A stretch of DNA of 64,000 nt from Azolla caroliniana (taxonomy: Eukaryota; Polypodiophyta): the NCBI GenBank assembly GCA_043228905.1, contig JBHGNT010000012.1:20088001-20152000 (forward strand), given 5' to 3'. Below the pieces are notes generated by a model. That model did no database searches. It was given only the letters and a program-made list of their open reading frames with translations, and was not told the DNA's origin. Every line of letters starts with the position of its first letter. The stretch's first letter is position 1. Position numbers and translations under genes: made by a program. Below, in pieces: positions 1 through 12,400 of the stretch.

Positions 1-2
1 CC

Positions 3-716
3 TATAATAACGCTATCCACGCATCGACTAAAGTTACGCCATTCTATGCTTATACGGGATGTCATCCCCGGTGGTCTGTCCTTGAAGTCCCAGAAGTGTC
101 CACAAATCCGTGCGCGGAGGATCGTTTGGAGCGATTACGCAAGATACAAGAAGATTTATCTACTCAACTCCAGCATGCTCAACAATCACACAAGGACTAC
201 GCAGATCGTCATCGACTTCCATCCAGTTTTAACATTGGGGATCGGGTGTGGCTGCTACGACGACACATCAAGACTACTCGCCCATGTGAAAAATTGGATT
301 ATCGGCGATTAGGTCCTTTCCGTATTATCGGAAAGATTAATGATGTCGCTTTTCGTCTCGATCTACCTCCGCAACTTCGGATACATCCGGTATTTCATAG
401 TTCCCTCCTTGAACCTTATCACGAGAGCACTATCCCAGGACGGATTACACAACCTCCACCTCCTATCGAGCTTGAAGATGGACCTGAGTATGAGGTTGCT
501 GCTATCCTTGATTCCAAGATTGTTCGCAATAAGCTCTACTATCTAGTCGATTGGCTAGGGTATAGTCCCAGCAAGCGTACTTGGGAGCCGATCGAGAACG
601 TGACCAATGCTCGTGCTCTTCTTGAAGACTTCCATCGTCGATATCCAGAGAAACCGGGTCCTCAATCTAAAACGACTCGTGGAACTCGTCGTTTTAAAGG
701 GGGGATAGTGTCATAA
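3..716 (+). CDS. Ty3/gypsy chromovirus Pol, C-terminal end (integrase tail plus chromodomain), partial
   Basis: The frame is open from the left edge of the window to a TAA at 714-716, so this is the 3' end of a longer polyprotein. It begins in the integrase region (YNNAIHAST, then TPFYAYTG and HPRWS). It continues through the integrase C-terminal GPFR..GKINDVAFRL segment and ends in a chromodomain (YEVAAILDSK, LYYLVDWLGY, RTWEPIENV). In this family the chromodomain is thought to guide integration to marked chromatin. No stop or frameshift is seen in the visible part. The gypsy copy at 15304-23415 encodes the same domains and shares LTR sequence, so the two are the same family. The stop overlaps the first bases of the LTR that starts at 709. 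Confidence 0.9.
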   Translation, partial: YNNAIHASTKVTPFYAYTGCHPRWSVLEVPEVSTNPCAEDRLERLRKIQEDLSTQLQHAQQSHKDYADRHRLPSSFNIGDRVWLLRRHIKTTRPCEKLDYRRLGPFRIIGKINDVAFRLDLPPQLRIHPVFHSSLLEPYHESTIPGRITQPPPPIELEDGPEYEVAAILDSKIVRNKLYYLVDWLGYSPSKRTWEPIENVTNARALLEDFHRRYPEKPGPQSKTTRGTRRFKGGIVS

Positions 717-919
717 CTAGACTCGAACCCATAACCTGTTGTTACATGGGTCGAGTCTTTACCGTTATATTATACATTGTAATTCGAAGTATATTATTTT
801 CATTTATATTTTATTAGGAAATGGATGTATATTCCAGATTTCTCTGGAACATTCTAGAAACTTCAGGAGTATTCCTGAAGACACTATAAAAGGAGGCGCA
901 AGGCATTAGTTCGAACCAA
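709..919 (+). repeat. 3' LTR of the gypsy chromovirus, truncated by the assembly gap
   Basis: A polypurine tract (aaaggggggatag, 696-708) is followed by TGTCATAAC, the usual TG start of an LTR. The sequence matches the 449-bp LTR at 15304-15752 (reverse strand) up to the gap, including the ATTCCAGA..TCTGGAACATTC block and a TATA box (actataaaagg) near 885. From about 715 to 775, read on the minus strand, it carries the same tRNA-like module (GGGTTCGAGTC B box) seen in the other copy. The 3' part of the LTR is lost in or beyond the gap; nothing after 1019 resembles it. Confidence 0.85.
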
Positions 920-1019
920 NNNNNNNNNNNNNNNNNNNNNNNNNNNNNNNNNNNNNNNNNNNNNNNNNNNNNNNNNNNNNNNNNNNNNNNNNNNNNNNNN
1001 NNNNNNNNNNNNNNNNNNN
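920..1019. other. Assembly gap (100 N)
   Basis: Exactly 100 N, the customary placeholder for a gap of unknown size. It lies inside the gypsy LTR, so true sequence may be missing or collapsed here. Confidence 0.99.
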
Positions 1020-2612
1020 ACACGTGGCCAGCATTTCACTATAGTAGTATTTTATCGATCAATTGGTCCGATTTGTTTGCACACACATTCAAGGGTGCGT
1101 ATCGCGTGTAACATTCATTCACACACACACACACACATATGAGAGTGTCTCTACTAGAGAACTTGCTTTTTGGCTAATGAAACAAGAAACCCAAAAGAAA
1201 GAAAAAGAAAAAATAAAATAAAATAAAATAAAGAAAAAGTGGGGGAGGGGGAGGGGGAAAAAACAAAGAAGTGTGACGACAATGCTGACATCACTCTCTG
1301 ACAGATAATACAGAAATAATAATAATAATAAATAATCAATTTCAATATTTTCTTTTTCTTTTCTCAAAAACAAAAACACAAAAAGCAATAAATGGTAATA
1401 AAATTGCCGGTGCTGACGTGGCGGGCGACCGCGCCGCCGCCAGCATTTAATCGAGGCTGACGTGGCGCCGCCCGGTGACGTCAGCGGGGCCACGGCACGT
1501 GCCCCCATTCAAAAAGAAAATAATAATAACAAATAAATTTAGTTTCGTATTTATTTTCGTTTCCTTTTTTCTTATCGTTCTTCCTCTCTGTCTCTCTCAT
1601 TTATTTTTTTGTTTTATTTTTCCGCCTTCTTATTTTTTATTGGACGGTTTTGGGTGCGACTCGAACCACCGACCTTCCTCTCTCTCCTCTTCGTTCATAA
1701 CAATGTTTTTTTTTTCACTTTTTTTTGTTTTTTTTTTTTTTTGCTTTAAATTTTAATAAGACCATATATTCCCATGGTTTTGTTTCGGGGATCAGGACTC
1801 ATGTGTCCATTTTTACATGACCCACAAAAGTGTTCATGTTTTCCGACAATTGCTCTTATATAACACTCGGACAATTCATATTGACCGACACATTAGCCGT
1901 CCTTTGATCTTATATGGCTCCCGTGTCCTAATATAACCTTTGTAAAAAGCATTGATGTCAGAAGTTTTATGTTTGACTCTTAAGCACCCACGAAGGGTAC
2001 CCTCCTCCATAAGCACACAAATCCACCCATATCTTGGATTCTACTAGCTCCCAGACCACATCTTCGTTTAAAGATTATCAATTATTAGGCCGCCAAATCA
2101 CAAATGATTAATCTTATAAACTTCTGTGGCCCTCCACACCATATAACATTACATGTGATTGACATTTTTTTTTAATGAGCAAGCCATCGATATTCCCAGA
2201 TTTCCTCAACCTCACTTCGTCACTTGCGTCTTTGTTATTAAAAGTATTATTCTTCATCCTTGGTGGCTGGTTCTAGAAAGTTGTGTGCAAGTTTTTCGAT
2301 GCACATTTCGAACCCCATTCCTATGATTCTAAATCTCTATATTAACTTCCACTAATAAAGTGAGATATGAAACTCATTAAACAAGATAAGAAAAATGGCA
2401 ATATGTCTGTCAAGAATGTCATGCTTAGAATTTTGAATGTATCACAAAGTTGAGAAAATCTTACTACTATGAGGATGTGAATGTGCATGACATGAACTAA
2501 GATTAACGTAGGATAATGTCTTTGACCGACAATTCATTGGTTAATTAGCAAAAGTTGAGAAATTCAATCTAATTTATAGATCATTAAGGATAGTCAATGG
2601 CAAATGGAGATC
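1020..2612. other. Intergenic, low-complexity tracts, no gene recognised
   Basis: Contains a short CA repeat (about 1120-1137), A-rich and T-rich homopolymer tracts, a GC-rich island at 1405-1502 (listed separately) and poly-T near 1703-1745. The open frames here follow the low-complexity tracts and show no domain. A tRNA-like B-box word lies near 1657-1668 (minus), but no A box or cloverleaf goes with it. Confidence 0.6.
1411..1502. promoter_or_regulatory. Cluster of ACGT-core (bZIP/G-box type) motifs in a GC-rich island
   Basis: Four ACGT cores fall within 92 bp: TGACGTGG at 1414-1421 and 1458-1465, the palindrome TGACGTCA at 1476-1483, and GCACGTGC at 1495-1502. They sit in a GC-rich block in otherwise AT-rich DNA. 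ACGT cores are known binding sites of plant bZIP and bHLH factors. No convincing coding region starts nearby on either strand, so the target is unknown; it may be an orphan promoter or a fragment of an element lost in the gap. Confidence 0.45.
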
Positions 2613-2731
2613 ACAATCGGCAACGGTTCGATTCGGTTTTTGACAGTGGAAACCAAACCAAACCGTTTAAACCGTTAAGCCACGGTTTCACGGTTCAGTT
2701 CGGTTCAAACCGAACCGTTGCCGATTGTTAG
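2613..2731. mobile_element. MITE-like element with terminal inverted repeats and 9-bp TSD
   Basis: The ends are inverted repeats (acaatcggcaacggttcg at the left, its complement cgaaccgttgccgattgt at the right). The inside is rich in AACCGTTTAAACC / GGTTCGGTTC words. The element is flanked by the direct repeat atggagatc (2604-2612 and 2732-2740). A 9-bp duplication fits Mutator-type insertion. It has no coding capacity. A larger relative lies at 59216-59677 and a decayed patch of similar words at 41957-42052. Confidence 0.7.
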
Positions 2732-2740
2732 ATGGAGATC

Positions 2741-3910
2741 CACTCACATTGACATTAACTAGGCTAACATATAACATATAAATTATACATCAATCAATAT
2801 TGGCAACCTAATGTCTAGGTAGCTTCTGAAAGGGAGTCCTACGCACTTGGTGGCCCATATAAAAAGGACCCTCTTGTATAAACAAAGCTATAATTTGGAA
2901 ACAACACGTAACGTGCATTGACAATAGAAGTAAGCAATCCATTAATTTGAGCCATCATGAAACTTATATGTGTGTATGTGACACTAAAAAACAATCTACA
3001 TTCATAAACATATTATTCTTTCATAAAAGTATACACATAAACATATTTTGTTTAAACGTGTGTGCATATCCCTATTTCATATTGATAAGTGTCTATTATT
3101 GTGAAAAATGTACAAGGTATACCACATTATTTCTAAACTAGAAATAATGTGAATCTAGCTTTTAGATGCATACTATGGTGATATATTGTGTAAAATATAT
3201 CTAACTTCCATTTGTTAAAGGCACAATATGGAAGCATCACTTTTATATTACCACAAGAAATTAGATAATAAACCAATTTTGTATACACAACGATGTTATA
3301 GCTATAAAGATTGTGCTTTGTAATCTTACAGTTATGGGTTTCAGACTATAAACGACGGGCCTAATATTAACTTCCTCATAAAAGATATTCATGACTTTTT
3401 AGTCAGAGATCATGTATATGAACAGTGTGCTCACACTTTTCTCCTGAAAAAATATGTTTACGAATTAACTTTGCACAACCCGAAGTTTGAAAATGATGGC
3501 ATTGCATTAAAAAGATGAGTATAAATGACAAACACTAAGGTTTCTTCCCTTTTCTGTTGAGCATAAACAAGATGATTATGTTAGAGAATAAATGGTACAT
3601 ATTGGTGGCATGATTTAAAGGGATCAGCTCACTCACTTTAGGTTGTATTCATGGGTGGCAAGCTTTGGAATTTAAATTGACATTTCAACTGCCGACTTTG
3701 TGCCAAACCTTTCCTGTTCTAAACAAAATGGTACAATATCGAAAGGCACTTTCAGTTATTTGGCTGTATTTTTTTGTCTTCATAAATTCTTCGTCAATGT
3801 GGACAACCAACTAAAGCTACATCCCGTACATTTATATAATCCCTATAGTTTTTACATGAAAAATATCTATATGAAAATGTATCAGGTTCTAAAATGTTGG
3901 AGAATGATCT
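2741..3910. other. Intergenic, no gene recognised
   Basis: AT-rich sequence. The short open frames (64-70 codons) have no recognisable domain or splice context. No repeat beyond single-copy AT-rich DNA is evident. Confidence 0.6.
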
Positions 3911-3928
3911 AAAATCAACGTTTAGGTA

Positions 3929-4348
3929 CATGATAAACCGATGGAATATGAACATGAGGAGGTTGCGGATGCTATTATGGTGAGGCATGGTATGATGGAA
4001 AATTTTTTGATCCCTCCGAATCCACAAATACAAACTGATAAACCTCAAATATGGCAATTGGTGAGCAGTATTACAATTTGGTATATTTGGAAGGCTCGAT
4101 GTTTGAAGGTATTTCAAAATATGACTGAAAGACCTGCTCAAATAATCTCCGGAATTTGGATAGAGATTGTACATAATCTTAGAGGGATTTTGGATGGTAT
4201 AAAAGGTAATACGCATCAAGCGGAGCTTAGGCGGGTGGAGTTTCATGCCATTTGGGACATAGGTATATTTTATAGACGGTATTTTGGTAAGGTGGAGTGG
4301 TTCTACTCAACACCAAAGTGTTTATTCAAGCCAATGGTTAGACTTTAG
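3929..4348 (+). pseudogene. LINE ORF2 C-terminal fragment
   Basis: Reading starts directly at the insertion junction (HDKPMEYE..) and stays open to a TAG at 4346-4348. The segment VSSITIWYIWKARCLKVFQN resembles the C-terminal region of plant non-LTR polymerases, where 'IW.IWK.RN..VF' follows the zf-RVT region. The catalytic domains are absent because of 5' truncation. It could also come from a gene with the same RNase H-like region, but the tail and TSD favour a LINE. Confidence 0.65.
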
Positions 4349-4434
4349 AAAAATATAGGGGATCGGTATAGCTTGTAGGTTTAGCCTTATGGCGGTTTTC
4401 TAATACTAATGTAGTATCTTTTTTTTGGAAAAAA
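3929..4434 (+). mobile_element. 5'-truncated LINE insertion with 18-bp target-site duplication
   Basis: The direct repeat aaaatcaacgtttaggta occurs at 3911-3928 and 4435-4452, exactly bounding an insert that ends in a short A-rich tail (4429-4434, merging into the TSD). The insert reads as the last 140 codons of a plant LINE ORF2 followed by about 86 bp of 3' UTR. Target-primed reverse transcription with 5' truncation produces this structure. The perfect TSD suggests a fairly recent event. Confidence 0.85.
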
Positions 4435-4452
4435 AAAATCAACGTTTAGGTA

Positions 4453-5249
4453 GTATTATCGTACCCACAAACCTAGGAGAAAATATTCTAGCCAAGAGAC
4501 AGCAAATGCACTATGTAAATTTTGGAGAAAGGGAAGACATTAGATTAGAGGGCTTGAGCCATGAGGATCATCAACCTGAGAGACTGAGAAGAGAGAGATA
4601 ACTAAATGTAACTTATGATTAATTATTGATCTATTCGTTCCATCGCGCACGACAATGAGAATTCTCTTATAGACATTTTTTCAACCAATTCCCCTTAATT
4701 CGTAAGGTTCACTTATGTAATATGATCTTGGATACAATAATGTGCTCATTGCCAACCAAGTTAGTATTTTAGAGGTGTGTTGATAGTAATGGTAACTCTT
4801 ATAGCATTTATGTACGTATTGTAAAAACCTATACAGCCATATGGCAAGATGATGTGCTATGGCTCATTCTCTTTCATATATGCTTCCGTCATTACTACTG
4901 AGCATAGATTTGAATGATTTAAGAAAGTCGGTCTTGCGCAAGGAACAAATATTGAAGTTAGCAAGCCCAAACATAATGGAGAAGGAAATACATGTGTTGT
5001 TCAATCTTGCATTGCAACATGGCCTGTTCCAAGATTGGAGCACAATCTTGATCAAAACATAAAGGATATAAAAATATAAACAACTATGACAACCGTTTTT
5101 TATTCTTTTATGGCAAAAGTTTTTTGGGATGTGTAATGGAAACAACATGGGTTGAAGAGAACCAAAGGGCATATGGACAAGAAAGTTTTGGAAAATATCA
5201 TTTCACAAATCAATCATTATCTCACTCTTTGTGTTCTAAGGGAAGAAAG
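4453..5249. other. Intergenic, no gene recognised
   Basis: AT-rich. The overlapping 67- and 102-codon frames near 4860-5170 lie on opposite strands and lack any domain signal. The right part may already be decayed LINE sequence leading into the relic that starts near 5250. Confidence 0.5.
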
Positions 5250-5847
5250 TTGTTGGAAAGATTAATGGCTATAGTGTTGCTTTTTAGACTTTAATAAAAC
5301 ATTTCATAAGGTGCCTCTCAAGCATATTTAGAAATCTATGGAAGAGGTACAAACTGAATACACACTTGTAGTTTCTCACATCCATAAGAAGGTGATATGT
5401 CATGTACATACACAGAAGATAGAATTCTAGAATCTTTCACTAGAACACGTTGGTGTTACGCAAGAACCTCCACTCCCACCCAAATTCTTTAGGTTGCATA
5501 GATAAATTTGACAAAAGTTGGTAAGTTTGTACAACAAGATAGTATTGAAGAGATTTCCGTTAGAAATGTTTTCATCATGCTTGTGTCACTACACATATAG
5601 TATGGTGCTCTTACCAAATGGCAAATACTTTTAGAATATATACAAAAGGATGCGAGTCTCATTTTCGTTCATAGTAAGTTGAGTACGATCAATATCTCTA
5701 AAATAAATGTAATGCTTAGAAAGGCATTCCATAAGGATAAACTATAGATTATGTATAATAAGGAGCCACCTGAGATTGTAAAAGCTTCAAATACCTTTGC
5801 CACCACCAAAGCATAGATGGAACAAATGTGCTACTCACCAATTGGAT

Positions 5848-5850
<3 letters not shown>

Positions 5851-5893
<43 letters not shown>
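5851..5893. repeat. (CT)n microsatellite
   Basis: About 21 perfect CT units inside the decayed LINE. Confidence 0.95.
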
Positions 5894-5897
<4 letters not shown>

Positions 5898-5919
5898 TGA
5901 ATGGGACGCTATTCACCAA

Positions 5920-5996
5920 TTGGTAATGAGATAAGGTTGGTCTCAATATAAGGCAAGAATGCCTATTGATCATAACCAACCTTATCTCATTACCAA
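5920..5996. repeat. 21-bp perfect inverted repeat within the LINE relic
   Basis: The arm at 5920-5940 is the exact reverse complement of 5976-5996, separated by 35 bp. The right arm is LINE coding sequence (QPYLITN); the left arm is the same sequence inverted. The word also occurs at 13190-13210 in the minus-strand LINE copy. Confidence 0.85.
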
Positions 5997-6413
5997 TATG
6001 AGTAGTAATAAAGCCCTCACACTACATCACACTAGATCTCACAACTTACAAGCTAGGTATTGAAGTTGAATCATGGTATCAAAATGTAACAAATTTGAAG
6101 GCATATACAACATGCAATGAAGGCATGGTAGAGGATAAATGTCACTTGCTCTTCGCATGCTCGGCATATAGCGCAATTCGTTCAAGATATGATAAAATAT
6201 TAAGACTTAAGTGCCATACTTAAGACACCACCTAGAAGGTTGAGCTCATATGTGTATGCTTGAGACATTGTGTTTCAATGTACGAATACCCCTTTTTAGG
6301 AAGGAGACACATATCAAGAACACAGTTACACATGTATACTCTAGTCCCATAGGTAAAAACTAACCTCTTTATGGATGATAAATTTTTTTCTAATTTCTAA
6401 TTTCTAATTTTTC

Positions 6414-9400
6414 TTTGTGCAACACATCACAGAGTGAGTGAAAAAATGAAACACGTCTCTAGTGAATGCATCCCAACCAACCAAGTCATCTTCTCTCTTC
6501 GACACCACAGTTAATCGACTCAACTTTTACTTCAATTTTGATTCCTAACTTCTCAAAGGGACCAACTTAAACACATTGGTGACAATGTATTGTAAAACTT
6601 ATTAGCTATAAAGGAAGAGAATCAATGCTAGCCTAGAACTTTATTTTGAAAAGGAAAGCAAATACAAATCGACATGAATGTGAAATTTTATTATTTCACA
6701 GTCATATAAGGATAGATCCTACACCTCAATCCTTTGGTGTAAGCATGGATCACCATCAATGGAACATGATGCCTAATAAGGACAAGAGAAAATATGGATG
6801 GAGAGCATTTATAAAAGACTTACATATATAAACCTGTAATGTTTGAATAACGTGCCAAAGAAACAAATTATACTAGATGTGCCTTGTATGAATTTATCTC
6901 TACCTATGTGTGTGTGTGTTGCATTTAATGTGCATTGCTAATTGCACATAAGTCCTATATATTGGCATAGGTACATCAAATGGCTTAATTTCTTACAATT
7001 TTCTGCTAAATATTATTACAAGATAGTTTTATATATGTTTTCTAGAATTTGTAGACATTAATCCTATACTGGTTCAATTTGTCATTATATTTCGTAAATA
7101 TCTTAGTCATTTCATTTATATATTGATAGCTAGGTTGTTCCTTCCATTATACAATGTAGGTAGAAAAGGGTGTGAATAATCTTTGCAAGGTTCACTAGAA
7201 GTATGACTTGTATATAAAGATTAAGTTTTCTTGATCTTCACATTTGAGCTAAATTTTATAATAAGGTAGCTTATTAGGCGATCAATATAACAACGTTCTT
7301 ATGAAATTTATTCTTATGCTTGTCATTTTGTTCTTAACATTAAGCTCACTACGTTTATTTGTTTGGTTTTGACTTCATGTCGGAGTTTGCAAAGGTTCAC
7401 GTGTTGAGTATGTATTCTCAAAGTACGTTTGTGCACATGACAAGCGGATTCATTTGAATATAAATTAAGGAGGTTTCTCGAACCTTAATAAATCCTTGTT
7501 TGCAAAAAATAGCTAGTTATGTGAACCTATTCAAAAGATTTATCATGTATATCCTAAAATTTGATGGTCACACTATCTACATGTCATGGATCTTGTGTGA
7601 AGAATTAGTTGCAAACAAATTTTATGTTTGCCTTTGTTGTATAATCATTCCTTGTGTAGTTTGTGATCAAGGCAAGTGTAAATACCTAAATCCACAATGA
7701 TCTAATGTCGATGTAGACGTCACATGCCATTGCGATGCTATGCCTACATGTAAACAATATTATTTTGCACGATCGTGGTTTAGTTTCTTTGAGAATTAAG
7801 AATGGACTTTACAAGCTATGAATAAAATCTATTTCTGGATTTCAAAGGTGAATATTTTCAAATAGATCAACAATAAGATATGGATGTTTATAGGTCTTTC
7901 TTCTATAAGCCACAATTCAAAATAATAACCCCAAAAAACTTTGGCATACAAACATGGAAAACAAAAGTTATGTCTAAATTAAATTTGTCCTTTTGGAAGT
8001 GGTTGGGCACTCATTTGAATATGAGGATAGCCATGATGATGGCACATAATGAGTTTCTATGATTGACCAGAAATACTCTTTGATGTCATTATAGGCGTGG
8101 GTAGGACGACATCTAGGTCAAGCTTATATGCAAGGTTGTGGTCGGGGAAGGACCAAAAGATTCATGACTACGGTCAGGTGATAGATACATCCAAATGAAG
8201 AACAGGTACAATTATCATAATGGGTCACAACTTAAAGAAAAAACCAAGTGTTGTAAAAGTTTATGTAAGTGAGGCCTACCAAGAGGTAATGCAAGGACGA
8301 AGGCAACAAAAACATGATAGCAAATGTCACGAAATGCATACTTACAGAAGGTGGGAGGTTTACATGCGACAAACAAACACACCCACAAAATACCAGATAT
8401 GAAAAGACAAGTTTTCGATGGCAAAGATACAAATACACATAAAAGGACTTGGCGTGTACGCAAATGAAAAGGCGATAATGGTCAAGGCTTTTTTGGTGTG
8501 AAGAGAAGATTTTGTGTAAAAGTGTGGTATGCAAAGATCGGTTTGGTTTGGTGTCACTATTATCTACTCAAGATTCAATCATGTGTTTGCTTCATACGTA
8601 GAGACAGAGATGTGTATGCCCCACTACATGCACACATTGTCATTTCAATGTTGCTTTACAAAGAAAAGTTTCCGTATTGATTTTCTTCTCAATGAGTTCT
8701 TGTGATTTCATTGGCCTGAATTTTTGTTTTAGAATTGCATGTTATGGGAGATGGAAAACAAAAAAGTTTAAACTCTACACAATCATTATTATTCATACAA
8801 CACACAGAGACAAGCAAAAAAAAGTTGATGTCATATTTTGTCGGTGACAAAACCACATTATTTGTCAGAATGGTTGGCTCTAGGCTAATAACAAGTGATA
8901 AAAAGAAATGAAAAGAATGGTCGTCCATGTTGCGTGTTTTTCCTCTCTTTTTCTTTGTGTTTGTGACCTCATGGTCGGTAGGTATGCCTTCATCATTTCA
9001 TTTATTTGTTTCCATGTAAAACTTACTACTCTTCATCCACATACATTTCTTCTCGTTGATTTTTTTAAACGTAGTTTGGACATATAATGCTAGTTTAGAT
9101 TAATTAGTGCTATAATTATTATCGCTCTTGTATGATTACTTGAATTACACATCAAGCGATTGGACACTCTTGTCCGATGCATAATGCATTTGTGATAGGG
9201 CTCCAACAACCACACCTCGAAAATAAAACCCAATCCATGAAGACAAACATTGATTTTGTTTGTTCCAATTACCCGGTTGTAAAATATAATCTTTTATACG
9301 TATATCATGAGAAGCTATAAGTTTAAAATGGGAAGAAAAGCAATTAGCTCAACAGTTTATGAACCTAAAAGTAGAAAAGTAAGGAATAATTTCAGGCTAA

Positions 9401-12400
9401 ACTTTAAATAAACTTATACTCCAAACCATTCCAATAAAAGTTGATAATTAGAATAACGGAGTAGACTCTAGATCATTACAGCTTGTTGTACGCAATCTAT
9501 GAAAGGATAAGATACAAGAATCGAACAATGTTAGTGTGCTAGTCAAAATACATACATCGATAGTTTTAAAAAATGACAAGTTGAGATAAAAAAGAATAAA
9601 GTGGAATCAAGTTCATAGAATCATCGATATGATGTATGATCATACTATATACGAAAAGGAAGGTCAAAGTGCGTTGTAATCTAAAACTTTCGAAGATAAT
9701 TGTATATTTCATACAAAACTTTGATTCTATTGGTTTCAGTGGGCCAGGGCATAGTATGAACCATACGTACCATACATGCATTTTTGCATTCGAGAATGTT
9801 ACAATCATTTGAGTATGGTAAACACCTGCGAAGTATAGTAAATACCATACTTTTGTATTCATTATTTATTATAAGGTAAATTTTTTTAAGGTAAAAAGTG
9901 TAAAGAAAAACATAAGACTGTTTTGATAACATACGCATTCATTTGCATTCGTATGAAAAAAAATGTTTGCTAATGCATTCAAGTATATTACGTACTATGG
10001 GCAAGAGTGTTCTTTTACAAAACCATGTTTCATGTAAATAGCTTCAATGAAAGACGACAAACTTGGTTGAGAAGAGCCTAGGATTTTCTACTGTGAAGAA
10101 TAAAAAAACTCCTATTTTATCTCTATTTAAACGACAATTCCAATGAAAATGGATTCTAGTTCTATGTGAACTAGTTGTGCTGGCAAATCTTATGAAATTG
10201 TTTCAAGTACAACGACCCATTAAATAAATGTCAAACAAGAATGCCATTTTGTAAAGCTCCCAAATCTTGTAAAAGGAACTATCAATGACTTTTAACAATA
10301 TTTCTATTTGAACATTTAACCGAATCTGCAATATTTCATCGTTTGCCATGTTCATAAAAGTTTAAACAATAGTCTATTTCTTTTTACTCCAAACGCCGAC
10401 AACAACCTCCATGATCAAATTCCATCAATATAGTATTCAAATTGTCTTATTTTGATATATTAGATTGATATTTATCATGCCAACCTTAACCATTTATAGC
10501 TTTTGCCAACCCAAAGTTGCATCCAAACACACGAAGTGAAGCCATTGCCCCTTTGGCACATATTGTTACATATGCATTTCACTTTGTTGAAATTCTAAAC
10601 TTCAAATTTATAAACATGGTGGTGTACTAGTGAGGTTTGGACTTTCTAGTATCGATTAAGGTGGTGGAGTATATGTGTATAAATTGGTTTAAAGTTGCAT
10701 TCATTAGAAAAAAGAATATATGTATAACTTTAGTTCGACATCATGCACACTAAAACATTTCTATTAAAGATCGCTTTATTATATTGATAGATAAATTGGT
10801 CAAAGAACCAAGGGTTTAGGGTAATGTTAATAAAAACTGACTAAACAATCATTATATAAGCATATAGCACATTTGTGTGCAACATACATAAATAATAATA
10901 ATTCAAGTAGGACATCTAAATCCAAATTGAGAAGCTAAATTTGGCATTCGGAATTATTCAAGAATGGTGGTGGAACTCTTCTTGGATCATTACATCCATA
11001 TAAAGAGACTATGATGGTACAATAAGGATTGCATAAGCTCATCACAAAGTGCCTTTCAAAAGGGTTTCATCTTTCACTTGCTTATGGATTTGATCCTTTA
11101 TCTACCCTACCTCTCCATATATTACAAAAATTGTATTTCTCTTATCATATCTAATTATTTCTCGGCATACCTGCATTTGATGAGTACGTGTTCTTAAGTT
11201 AGGATGTGAGTTTTTTTTCGTGAAAGTGAGCTTTTAACCCAAGTTCATCCACTTTTGACAGTGTTATTTTCATCGTCGTGACCTATTTATGACCTAACCC
11301 ATCTCCAATTCATAACACCATATGACATATTTGATACATCCACAATCATCTAATTGCATATGCCCTTCCATCCCATAATCAACCACGTCATTCTCAATCA
11401 TACCTTGCAAAACTTCATCCACATCCCAACGTTTTTTGCTCACATGCATAATCTTGAACCCACCAAACTCAAGTTTTTGTCGCCATATCATGTGCCATAT
11501 GCTATATCATGCTAAAAATTGGTTGTCCCTATATTGTTGTCTCACTAACACCACGTGACATTACATTGTCCCATATATTCCTTAATAGTACCTTGAGGCA
11601 ATGGTATCGTTTTCAACCTTTACAATGTGGAAAGCTACTTTAAACAATACTATGACCCATATATTTCCCTTATACAAATGACATAATGTAGGCCTAAGGG
11701 TTGTGACAATTATATATCAATGCTACCATAATTAGAACTAAGGTTAGTTATGTATCGTGAGTTAGGGCGTGGCCCCCGATAGACTGGTCGTGAATTTATG
11801 TATAGAAGGATTATTAATAAAGAGTTAGCTTTTAGAACGTTAAAGAGAACTACCTTAATGTTTTTTGACATTAATACATTATTGGTAATGTCAATGAATG
11901 GTCAATATACAAGATTTAAGGTGTCATGGATGATCATCTCCCCAAAAGAGCACATTTTCAAAAGCTCGTGTGTGATTTGAATAAGCTTGCAATCAAGCAT
12001 GAGAATCTCGCCATCATGTTTCTTTTTATCCTTTCTTTAGTTTCTTCTTGTAAACATGTCTTACACATTTGTTAGCTCATTAACTTAAAAAAAGACCATG
12101 CTATCGACTCCTCTTTATATTGTGCACCAACGTGTTAATTTCGATAAGTTGCCCTTTTTTTAATCTATACTAGGCTATAAATTGCACAAGGGCATCTCTC
12201 TTATTTTATAGGTAAACGTGTCTTGTTTCTTATACACAATATCTCCCTTACATATAACCTTCGTTTAATGTACTTTGAAAACATGCCACGCATATGCATC
12301 TCTTTTCCAAATGACATGGAATAATGAAAATCATGTGACATCCATCGATTACACTACAAATATGCTAATATATGCATTTTTTAACCATTAAAAATACATA

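Larger units (their letters stand above)
5250..6413 (+). pseudogene. Decayed LINE (RT fragment and C-terminal region) with simple-repeat tail
   Basis: Near 5278-5345 the plus strand reads FLDFNKTFHKVPLKHI, matching the FVDFKKAFDTVPQSELW reverse-transcriptase block seen at 30.5 kb. From about 5961 it reads MPIDHNQPYLITNMSSN, then after a frameshift LGIEVESWYQNVTNLKA and VEDKCHLLFACSAYSAIRS, matching the copy at 13016-13228. The 3' end (tatggatgataaatttttt) is shared with that copy and finishes in repeats of ctaattt at 6389-6413. A CT microsatellite (5851-5893) interrupts the middle. Several frameshifts and stops; not functional. Confidence 0.7.

Noticed and set aside
3-716. Endogenous pararetrovirus or retrovirus-like origin for the gypsy fragments
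   Set aside because: Chromodomain after integrase, LTR with TG start and purine tract, and no movement or envelope protein: a chromovirus retrotransposon.
1640-1725. Possible tRNA gene on the minus strand (ggtggttcgagtcgcaccc)
   Set aside because: Only a B-box-like word; no A box, no cloverleaf and no acceptor stem.
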